A DNA stretch of 64,000 nt from Spongilla lacustris (Eukaryota; Porifera; Demospongiae; Spongillida; Spongillidae), in the NCBI GenBank assembly GCA_949361645.1, contig OX442416.1, forward strand, positions 2,658,146 through 2,722,145. The letters are read 5' to 3'. Position numbers and translations under genes: made by a program. This document shows positions 1 to 9,199 of the stretch, piece after piece. How positions within the stretch are numbered: the first letter of the stretch is position 1; the number at the start of each line of letters is the position of its first letter. Under the pieces are notes generated by a model, which saw nothing but the letters and a program-made list of their open reading frames with translations, was not told the origin of the DNA and did not search any database.

Positions 1-402
1 GTTGGCAGACCCTCTTTCCATGGAGTGAGAATCAGGGATTGTGATCAAGACTGTAGGCTTGATACACGACTTTCCACCAAAACTCAAAGGTCGGGCTATG
101 CCCAAGTAATTATTCCCTATACAGTACATGTATGTGATGTTATTGTACTGCACTACATGTACTATACAGTACTTGTACCCAAATGTCATTATTCCACTCG
201 ACTTTGTGTTGTAATATTTCCTTGGCTCCATTTGCATAGTTGATGTTTCTGATTAAGTATATAATAATAATAATAAATGAGGCCCTTCACAGTCAGAACA
301 TTCTGTTCATACCCATGGCAGTAGAAACATTTGGTGGATGGGGGTTGGAGAGCAGACCAGTTTTTGCCACTCTTGCGGACAGAATTTCGGGTCGCACTGG
401 CC

Positions 403-727
403 AGGCAAAATCGTGTGTTATCAATCAGCTGTACCAAAGATTGGCCATCACTTTGCAGAGGCAACATGCCTGTGCAATGATTGCCAGGCAGCCATTGTAA
501 ATAAGAACTTGAACATGAACTTTTCTTTTTAAAATGTATTACGTATTCTGTATGCTCATAATAATAATAATAATAGGCAAAATCGTGTGTTATCAATCAG
601 CTGTACCAAAGATTGGCCATCACATTGCAGAGGCAATATGCCTGTGCAATGATTGCCAGGCAGCCATTGTAAATAAGAACTTGAACATGAACTTTTCTTT
701 TTAAAATGTATTACGTATTCTGTATGT
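403..727. repeat. Two-copy direct tandem duplication, period 172 bp
   Basis: Copy 1 (about 403-555) and copy 2 (about 575-727) are nearly identical over about 153 bp. Both start AGGCAAAATCGTGTGTTATC and end ACGTATTCTGTATG. They are separated by an ATA/AAT microsatellite, which may have mediated the duplication. No coding function is seen. Confidence 0.85.
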
Positions 728-849
728 ACCGTGTTTTTTCATAATTTAAAACAGCACCAAACAAAATAATAATAATATTATTATATTTGTGTTGTGTACA
801 TGTACACATATTTCTATGCATTGTAAGCATATATAAAATAATTGACATT

Positions 850-851
<2 letters not shown>

Positions 852-885
<34 letters not shown>
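852..885 (+). repeat. (CA)n microsatellite forming the 3' splice site tract
   Basis: An uninterrupted CA dinucleotide run of about 32 bp ends in CACAG, the AG being the acceptor of the V-ATPase exon at 886. The usual T-rich polypyrimidine tract is replaced by alternating CA. Confidence 0.8.
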
Positions 886-2020
886 CTCCCTACGCCATCA
901 TCACCTTCCCTTTCCTGTTTGGGGTCATGTTTGGAGACATGGGTCACGGACTCATGATGCTCCTGTTTGCCAGTGTGCTCATCCTCTTTGAAAAGAAACT
1001 GGCCAAGACAAAGGAAGGAGGAGAGGTGGGCACTAATTAGGATGCATGCCACTACATTGTCTTGCATTCAAATGTCCCCTCCTCTGCGCAGTTCCTGTCA
1101 ATTGTCTTCTCCGGTCGCTACCTCCTGTTCTTGATGGGTCTGTTCTCCATCTACACCGGGACCATCTACAACACTATCTACTCCAAGACCACCAATGTGT
1201 TTGGGTCGTCATGGAGACCATACTACTATGGAATAAACCGAACTACTTTCTACAATGCCTGTACCCCGTAAGTACTTCACAGTTACGTGTACTTGTACAT
1301 GTATGGATGTGTATTGGATGCATGTATGTTGCATGGTGTTGATGTACATTGTACATGTTTGTAACTGTACATTTACACCTTATGCCTGCATGCATACACA
1401 TACATGTATATGTATGGTAACTGTACACACACGTATATGGTAAATCTGGGTTTACAATGTGATGCTTGCTGAATGTTGCGTCAGTGTTGCTGAATCGTCA
1501 TATTGTACACAATTATTGTTCTATACCCCAGCTGATGTGACATGACACTGGAATAGACTCGAGTTCTATTCCAGCAGCGTCGGCATCACGAATTGCAATT
1601 GCTGATGCAACATTCAGCTAATGTGACATTGTAAACCCAGCTTAACTGTACACACACGTGTATGGTTACAACTGTACACATCCATGTATGTAGCTACATG
1701 TATACACACACGTGTATGTGCAGCATTGTTGAGGTCACAAAGTGCTCTTGTACATGTACATGTACATGCGTAATTCACAATTACCGGAGGTGAAATTTCA
1801 GAGAAGTTACAGTTACATGTACACCATGTACGGTTATATTATACTTTCAGCACTAACAGAACGTGCTACCATGATGGCCTTATTGACCCTGCTGCCTGCA
1901 ACTTGGTCTACTGTATACCTCCTGAAGCTACACCTGGAACGACAGCATGCACATTTCCAACTGAAGCACAGCTCTCCTATCAGCCCTACCCTTTTGGACT
2001 TGATCCAGTAAGTGGTGTGT

Positions 2021-2084
<64 letters not shown>

Positions 2085-2959
2085 ATGCACATGTTTGTGT
2101 GTGTGTACAGGGACATTTTCATAACTGATGATTAGAATTTGTTGATTGCCTCAATATCTGTCTTGCCACGGCTCAATACCGACATGTGGTCTGCATACAT
2201 GTATATGTCCGATTTTGGTACCAAGTGTTGCTTATTTTGCATGTAGGGTTATGCCTCAGCTTGTACATGGTTGGGCAAACTAAATGTGTACCCTTTATTA
2301 TGTTCAGTACAAGAACACAGTTTAGTGACATCGGAGACATACAAGATGTTTACTTTTGTTATCTTGTTGCTCAATACTTGTAAAGAGCTGAATGATCTGG
2401 TTGTCGATCACCACACACCCCACTATGGGCAGGTTGAGTGTTTGGCGACATTACTTTACCAACTCCATACCTGCTCCTGCACAATGACTGCTGCTGTGAA
2501 TAATTGCACTCGCTAGAATACATGTATGTTTAATTAAAGCAAGCACAATGTTGTAATCAAATAGGTATATACATTTGTGTGCTTCTTTTCTCCCCATATT
2601 TAACCCTCTCCTTCCCTCCCATATTAACCCTCTCCTTCCCTCCCTCCCACACCTTTCCTCCAATATTAACCCTCACCTTCCCTCCCTCCCATATTTAACC
2701 CTCATCTTCCCACACCCTCTCCACAGATATGGCTGATAGCTAAAAACAAGCTGACCTTCTCCAACAGCTACAAGATGAAGATGTCCATCATTTTGGGCCT
2801 CTTCCAGCTGATGTTTGGTGTGATCCTCAGCATAGCGAACCACATGTAAGTGGGGACATGTACATAGCCTGGTGGTGTGGGGGGGACATGTACATAGCCT
2901 GGTGGTGTGGGGGGGACATGTACATAGCCTGGTTGGACATGTACATAGCCTGGTGGTGT

Positions 2960-2998
<39 letters not shown>

Positions 2999-5900
2999 AT
3001 GTACATAGTCTGGTGGTGTGGGGGGGGGGACATGTACATAGCCTGGTTGGGGGGGGGGGGGGGGGGGTGGACATGTACATAGCCTGGTGGTGCCACTTTT
3101 TGAAATACTTTACATGTATACATTAACGTGAGACATAAAATAAACATGTAGAATGTACATGCATGTCCATGTACATGTACATGTACATGTACAAGCCCGT
3201 AGCCAGGGGAGGATTGTAATGATCCCCCCCTCCCCCCCCCCCCCCCCCCTTCCCCATCACCGTTTGACTGCTTCATTGGATACTTTTTTTTCTTTTTCAA
3301 GTTAGTGCACAATATGTAGTTAGCCGTTTTTTTCGGTACTAAATCACCATAATAAATTAGCATACAATAACAATTTCGACATAATTTGAAAAAAAATCGC
3401 TTTATTCTAACTGGCCCCCCAAACCATGAGTTCCACTGTCCTAGTTATAGATCCCCCCCACCAGACTTCCAGGCTATGGGCCTGATGTACGTAACAGTCA
3501 TTGTTTGCCTCTATATGGTGTGTGATATTAAAATGTCCCCCTCCCCTCCCCTCCCCTCATGTTTCCACAGCCAAGCCAGGAGCTACATCAGTATCATTGG
3601 TGAATCTGTTCCACGAGTGAGTCTCACACTTACATGTAGTAGAATGTACATGTACATGCTTTTAGTATACTGTTGGTGTGTACAAATAATTATTGCCAGT
3701 CGCATACGGTGTAGATATCCTTCTGTTCATGTGTGCCTATACCCAAAACACCATGTTATACAGGTCCTCTTCCTGATGGGCCTGATTGGATGGCTAGTCT
3801 TCCTCATGTTCTACAAGTGGGGCAGTTACTACTTTGATGCTACTAAGGTGTGCATTATTTGGAAATGTTCTTTTTTCCTTGCACTAGTGCATACATTTAC
3901 ATGTACATTGTGCTTACTGCATGCACATGTAAGTTAAGACACATGTACATGTAATTCTTAACTGATCAGGGGAACTCATCCCTGCCATGCTGTAACACAC
4001 TGTATAATATTATATCCAACTGACCATCCTGAAGAGAAACGTTGATAGCCATAAATGTGTTTTGCTGCCTGCAGGAAGTTAACAGTTAGTGAAGGGAAGG
4101 CATCTGCAGGTTGTTGGTTATTTCTGGGCTACCACTAACCGAGCCTTCTGTCATAACTGTGCACAATATCGAATCTTCATGTAGTATGCAGTGTCACGCA
4201 GACTTTGCATACATGTATCTAGAATATGCAGACGCATATCATTAAAGTGCCCATATGCAGATGTCTGTACATTGTACATGTATATAACTCTGCACACTAC
4301 ACCTGTACATGTATATGCTGTCACACAGTGAATATTAAGAAGGCACCATTACTCTTGTCCCCCTTTCGCAGGCCCCCAACCTCCTCCTGACCCTCATCTA
4401 CATGTTCTTGGCCTTTGGTAGCTCTCCCAACACAGCGGGGTCACCTGTGTACTCTGTGTTTGGTACTGGTGAAACCGAAACAGCTGCTCAGGTGAGCTGG
4501 ATATGAGCCTTATGACCTGTGTGTAGTCTTTTACATGCACTTTCACTTTCAGCGTACCATTCAGGTTGTCTTGGTGATAACTGCAGGGGTGTGCATTCCC
4601 TGGATGCTCCTGGTCAAGCCAATATATGTTATCACCAAGATGAAGAGAGCTGAAAAGGTGTGACATTTTGTGGGAGGGGGGGAAAAAAATTGGAATGTCT
4701 AAATGGTGCATGTATGTACATATACATACATGTATACCCAAAGTTAACACAAAACTGAACATTAGTGCATGTACGTGTACATTTAATTCTGAAATCTTAT
4801 ATACATGTACTGTACGTAAAGTGAAAATTATTATACACTACATGTACCATGTACGTGTATGTATTTATTTACTATTTGAATATGTGTGTACCCCTCTCCT
4901 CCTCTTCCCTCTCACTCCCCTTGGAATCCTTTCCTCATCTTGTCCCCTTCTCTTCCCAGAAAGCCAAGAAGATGATGATGGCGCCTGAATCCATGACTGA
5001 CTCCATGACTACTCCCATGATAACCCTTGAAGGAGGTGCGGGGCATGACACCACCATGATGTCAGAGAAGGCAGACATGGCGGCCATGATGGAGAAGGGA
5101 GAGATGAAGGAAGGGGGCAAGGAGGCCCCTCCCCCTGCCGATGCCGGTCATGGAGCACATGGGGTGAGTGCTGATGTGTGTGTACTGGGGTGAGTGCTGA
5201 TGTGTGTGTACTGGGGTGAGTGCTGATGTGTGTGTACTGGGGTGAGTGCTGATGTGTGTGTACTGGGGTGAGTGCTGATGTGTGTGTACTGGGGTGAGTG
5301 CTGATGTGTGTGTACTGGGGTGAGTGCTGATGTGTGTGTACTGGGGTGAGTGCTGATGTGTGTGTACTGGGGTGAGTGCTGATGTGTGTGTACTGGGGTG
5401 AGTGCTGATGTGTGTGAATATACAATTTGCATACATTCATTGTACATGTACATGTGCAGGGGTGTATTTATGTGTCCCCTCTGTATGCGAGTACATGTAC
5501 TGTAAAGTGACCATGTGGTTTTATTGTTAAAGAGATATCCCCTCCTAGATGATTCTTAAGCATTGAAAATCTGACTTTCACATGATTCAAAGACTCAGTT
5601 GCAAGCATTACAGTGTACATGTGTTTACAAGAACAAGTATATTAATGCTTGCATTAATGGAAATGTACTGCCAATTAATTTTTAGGTCTCCATGTACATG
5701 GCAGTGGTGAAAGTTCCATTTACACATGTAGCTGTCAGCTTTTTACACTGCATATCATTATATAGTTATGCAGACTCTGCAAATGAAGAATGTGCAGATG
5801 CAAGAAGTGAACATATACTGTACAGTATAGCCTCCCATGACTGCGTGAAGGAATTTAGTATACAGTGCCATGCAGATTCTGCATATGAAGAATATGCAGA

Positions 5901-6798
5901 CACATATCATTGAAGTACCCATATGCAGACATCTGCATATGGGTACTTCATAGATGTTGCATGTAGGGTTGGTACTACATGTATACATATACATAATTTT
6001 ACACGGGTGATATTTTCTCCACAGCACACACCTAGTGAGATACTGGTGTTCTCTGCTATCCACACCATTGAGTACTGCCTGGGGACCATATCCAACACAG
6101 CCTCCTACCTCCGACTGTGGGCCCTCAGTCTTGCACATGAGCGTATGTGTCATATAGCATGCATCACATGACCTCCATGTGGTCTGATTCCTTTTCTGCA
6201 GAGTTGGCTGAGGTGCTGTGGTCGTATGCCATCGCACAATACAACATAGCCATGTTTGGATCCCAGGATCCTGGCTTTGGGTTCATTGTGATGTGGGCTT
6301 TGTGGGCTGTGTGGGCAGGTGAGAGGGTGGAGGGAGCGGGGAAGGTGTGAGGACCTTTAGGTGGTGGATGATGTGGATGTGACCTTGTACCCACAATGTG
6401 CTGAGTGCAGTACAGCAGTTTCTCTAGATTTAATAGCCAGATTTACTCAAAAGCTGTAACTTTAATGTATAATTTTAATGTAACTACAATATAACTTTAA
6501 TGTAACTTTAATGTATAATAATAATCTCATCTTGCTATGTGCAGCACATGTATTATGTTAACATGTTCCCCTGCAGTACTGACCGTTGGGATCCTCCTGG
6601 TGTTAGAAGGACTGTCTGCATTCCTCCATGCTCTCCGTCTGCACTGGTATGTCTCCATGGCAACATAATGTGTCCACAATGCTACTGTATATTGCTCCTT
6701 TCAGGATTGAGTTCCAGAACAAGTTCTACGAGGGAGAGGGCAAGAAGTTCAAACCTTTGTCCTTTGCTTCTGTCCTTTCGGACAAAGACGATGAATAA
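886..6798 (+). CDS. ATP6V0A (paralogue not resolved): V-type proton ATPase V0 subunit a, C-terminal half, 13 exons
   Basis: Subunit a forms the two proton half-channels of the V0 sector beside the c-ring in endomembranes. Exons by splice sites and unbroken frame: 886-1025, 1092-1267, 1851-2007, 2727-2845, 3571-3616, 3764-3847, 4372-4491, 4553-4657, 4960-5163, 6025-6142, 6202-6318, 6577-6646, 6704-6798 (TAA). Family landmarks, in order: [45 protein letters not shown], then [12 protein letters not shown]. The last contains the family's essential channel arginine; [14 protein letters not shown] and EFQNKFYEG close the protein. All splice sites are GT-AG and all phases agree. The exon at 4960-5163 replaces the usual variable cytosolic loop with a methionine-rich one. 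The roughly 400 N-terminal residues (cytosolic domain) lie outside the window. Family identity is certain; the paralogue is not. Confidence 0.95.
1446..1640. mobile_element. MITE in V-ATPase intron (195 bp)
   Basis: Terminal inverted repeats of about 39 bp start CTGGGTTTACAATGT on the left and end ACATTGTAAACCCAG on the right. The inner parts (GCTGAATGTTGCRTCAG) also match. There is no coding capacity. It lies in the intron between 1267 and 1851. The superfamily was not determined. Confidence 0.8.
2014..2106 (+). repeat. (GT)n microsatellite at the start of a V-ATPase intron
   Basis: A GT/TATGT run begins within about 8 bp of the splice donor at 2008 and continues with a few interruptions to about 2106. 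It is one of several simple repeats abutting splice sites of this gene. Confidence 0.85.
2846..3085 (+). repeat. Minisatellite with long poly-G tracts at an intron start
   Basis: Beginning at the splice donor (2846), GGACATGTACATAGCCTGG recurs about seven times, separated by GTGGTG plus G runs of varying length. One G run exceeds 35 bp (about 2960-2996). The differing G-run lengths suggest slippage. The G-rich strand is the coding strand, so the pre-mRNA could form G-quadruplexes. Run lengths may be unreliable in the assembly. Confidence 0.85.
3195..3481. mobile_element. Short TIR element with internal C-runs, in a V-ATPase intron
   Basis: The ends are inverted: GCCCGTAGCCAGG at 3195 and CCAGGCTATGGGC ending 3481. 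Just inside the left end lies a long poly-C stretch (about 3225-3250), and C-runs also lie near the right end. The architecture resembles the elements at 46151-46440 and, more weakly, 48921-49200. It is non-coding. Confidence 0.65.
4170..4262. repeat. Dispersed ATGCAGAC repeat, copy 1
   Basis: This copy contains TATGCAGTGTCACGCAGAC, AATATGCAGACGCATATCAT and CCCATATGCAGATGTCTG. The same word order recurs at 5752-5955 and 7118-7235. It is probably a small mobile or MITE-like repeat; its ends are undefined. Confidence 0.6.
5164..5416 (+). repeat. 26-bp minisatellite that iterates the 5' splice donor
   Basis: Ten head-to-tail copies start at 5164, 5190, 5216, 5242, 5268, 5294, 5320, 5346, 5372 and 5398; the last is partial. 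Each begins GTGAGTGCTGATGTGTGTGT. The first copy's GTGAGT is the donor of the intron after exon 4960-5163, so each unit duplicates a consensus splice donor preceded by GGG. Confidence 0.95.
5752..5955. repeat. Dispersed ATGCAGAC repeat, copies 2 and 3
   Basis: Two adjacent versions (about 5752-5815 and 5870-5955) share GCAGACTCTGCAAATGAAGAA / GCAGATTCTGCATATGAAGA. The second ends in a short perfect hairpin, CCCATATGCAGA...TCTGCATATGGG. They lie in the intron before exon 6025. Confidence 0.6.
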
Positions 6799-7327
6799 CC
6801 GCATGTGCTAGACTTTAACATAACACGCTGCATAGAAGGAATGTGAATGTGATATTTTTTATCTACCTACACACGTAGGTGTACTGTGTGAAATTATTCA
6901 TTTTTAGTATTGGCTCGGAATGGGCACATCTTACAGGTCCATGCAGATCTGCTACTGTATGTGTCCCCATGACATGCTTGATCCCCCAGGTCACCATGCT
7001 GTAACATGTTAATTAGGTGGGGATGTAGTGTCTCAGCACAATCAGCTAAGGGATACCTTTGTGCAAACATGCCATCTTGCAGACTAGAACATGAACACCT
7101 GCACACCAGACCTGCTGGTGTCTGAAGAATATGCAGATGCATATGTAGACTATCATTCGTTCAAAGTGTTCATATGCAGACGCACCAAATGATATGAACT
7201 TAATATGCAGAGTAGTCCGCGTGACGTATACTACATTCTGTCACACATGCATGCAGTGCTAGGATACAATTTTTATAAAGAAACGGTACCGCAGCTATAG
7301 AGAACCGGCCCCATGATAGATATTATA
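6799..7327. other. 3' flank of the V-ATPase gene, no gene seen
   Basis: Sequence after the stop codon probably contains the 3' UTR, but no AATAAA poly(A) signal is evident close to the stop. A further copy of the dispersed ATGCAGAC repeat lies at about 7118-7235 (GAATATGCAGATGCATATG ... CATATGCAGACGC). No convincing reading frame was found. Confidence 0.5.
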
Positions 7328-8154
7328 CCGGGTGTCCACGAATGAACGCAACGCTTTTAAATCACTATAGCTCAGGATTACAGTTAACTAACCATTTCAT
7401 TTTTTGAACATATGTTACAGTACTTAAGCAAATACTACCAGTTCAATTAGATTTAAATTATTCTAAGCGGTTAAGTAATTATATCAAAACCCTTGTTTAT
7501 CAAAATATTCAAAACCCTCGATTATCAAAATTATTCAAGATTAAGGTTAGAGATAATTGATTTTAATAACCATTAATAAGTAATGGAAGATCTGAATATG
7601 CAGTGGACCAGCATTGATTTCAAGTTACTAAGTACAATAGTGAGTTATTATCATTTAAGACCATAATTTGCTTATAAATTATTAAGGTTAAAGCTGCTAA
7701 GGTTTAACCAAATTTAATCACCACCACTAATTATTCAATTATTAAATGAAGCAGGAAACACCATTTTATTTTGTATTGAATTATGTAGTGGTGAGTTATT
7801 AAAACTCAAAGTTCATTAAAATTGTAGTGGTCTTTTAGCATTTTCAAGTTTTGATGATTTGTTTTGAATATTAACTAGTAAAACACCAATGAAATTTCAT
7901 ACTTTTTCAAACTTCCATCAAAGTTTATGTGCAGTTTATAAATCTCACACTTATTAAAAAGTTGTCGTACATTATTGTGTTACATTAATTAATTGCAAGT
8001 TATTTGATTTTATCTTTCGAATTATTAATGGTAATCCAATTTTAATAATGCAGTTCGTATTTGCCTTCCTTAGTCACTGTATATTCATAAATTCATTACC
8101 CCATTAAGGAATTATATTCTTTTAAAAGCGTTGCGTTCTTTCGTGGACACCCAG
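7328..8154. mobile_element. Non-autonomous DNA transposon (827 bp) with TA target duplication
   Basis: Inverted ends: CCGGGTGTCCACGAATGAAC (7328) and the reverse complement of CTGGGTGTCCACGAAAGAAC (ending 8154). The match extends about 33 bp to GCAACGCTTTTAAA. TA dinucleotides flank both sides (7326-7327, 8155-8156), consistent with TA-targeting families such as Tc1/mariner. The interior is very AT-rich and carries no transposase. It directly abuts foldback element A. Confidence 0.85.
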
Positions 8155-8696
8155 TATATACCGGTATATATATGGAACGTTCTATGAGATTTTGATGCTT
8201 GTGAATTATATATATATAGCATCCAATTCAAAGCGCTATATCTTCAAAAGGGTTTGCACTATTGACTTCCTATTTTCAGCACTTCATACTACACCATTTC
8301 TCTATGCCAAAATATATTTTGGGGTCTTGCACTTACTCCGTGCCAGGATTGCAACGTCCGATACCACACCGGGTTCAAACCCGACATAACTTTAGGTAGG
8401 AGTAATCAAATCGCTTCAAATTCGGTTTGTAGGTAGAGAGGTCCTATACCTATCGATCTGTTCTGTTCGTTAATTTTCATACAAACCGTTACGGAGAAAC
8501 AGCTGTGCAAAGTAAGTACACGTTTCCCGCTCGAATCGCGCCTTTATATGTACACGGAACAGTTTCCATTCTCCGGAGCGTATGAATATTCAACTATTCC
8601 TATAGGGCGTGATAACCACACCTATAAGGTCACCAAACAAACGGGCGGCTGAATTTTAGTGCTTGTTACGGTTGTTTTTCGGTGTAGATAAACGAT

Positions 8697-8945
8697 ATGG
8701 TGACGTATAACACGAGTGAAGGCGAGCTCGTCGAGTCACTGAATCAGTCGGCGGATGAGTTCGAACTGTACGAATACGACGATCGATATTCAAGCTCGAT
8801 ACATTGGACGAGGATGGAGAGATTGAGAAAAGTAGCGATGGCGGTCGTACCACTGACGTTGGTGGTTGTATTAGTGATAGGGAGTGAGCAGCCCCTGAAT
8901 TACCAAAAGAGCCACCAGCCCCACCCCCACATAGCCAGGGGCTAA
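8697..8945 (+). CDS. Subterminal small ORF of element A, left arm (predicted single-pass membrane protein)
   Basis: 82 codons from ATG. Residues 1-40 are acidic and tyrosine-rich (SADEFELYEYDDRYS). A basic patch (RMERLRK) is followed by a hydrophobic stretch at about 46-62 (VAMAVVPLTLVVVLVIG) that could be a signal anchor. The tail is proline/histidine-rich and may be read-through into repeat sequence. The right arm encodes an identical protein at 15893-16141, with at least one synonymous difference. Frameshifted homologues occur at the same place in B and C. I recognise no family. It could be an element gene or a captured first exon. Confidence 0.5.
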   Translation: MVTYNTSEGELVESLNQSADEFELYEYDDRYSSSIHWTRMERLRKVAMAVVPLTLVVVLVIGSEQPLNYQKSHQPHPHIARG

Positions 8946-9199
8946 TGGGGCTAGGCCCTTCACTACAAGTTCGCTCAGCAGCCCTGGGGCCAAAGAGGCC
9001 ATCCCCACACAGCAGAACCACAAGCCCCCTCACTGCAAGTGCACACTATATACCTTTGGAATCATTATGCCTCATGCTGCAATTTAAATTAATGGCCTCA
9101 CATTCCAAATAGTGGAGCCATCAAGTGGAATTAACAGGCCCCATAATTCCAGCAAGGGAGCCACCAGCTAACCTGGCCAATGGAGCTAACATCCACAAT

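Larger units (their letters stand above)
1..885 (+). other. Intronic DNA upstream of the first visible V-ATPase exon
   Basis: No exon could be recognised here. The first exon in the window begins in mid-protein at 886, so this stretch is most likely intron. It holds a 172-bp-period direct duplication (403-727), several AAT/ATA microsatellite patches and a CA repeat that runs into the 3' splice site at 884-885. The N-terminal half of the gene must lie before base 1. Confidence 0.6.

Noticed and set aside
2672..3363. Proline- or glycine-rich frames across the G-run minisatellite
   Set aside because: They are homopolymer artefacts inside an intron.
5009..5453. Minus-strand [14 protein letters not shown] repeat frames
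   Set aside because: They are the complement of the 26-bp intronic minisatellite and overlap a V-ATPase exon.
8340..8395. tRNA or SINE promoter: GGTTCAAACCC in the terminal block matches the B-box consensus
   Set aside because: The corresponding sites in B and C deviate from the consensus, no A box or cloverleaf could be drawn, and the sequence is part of the foldback end.
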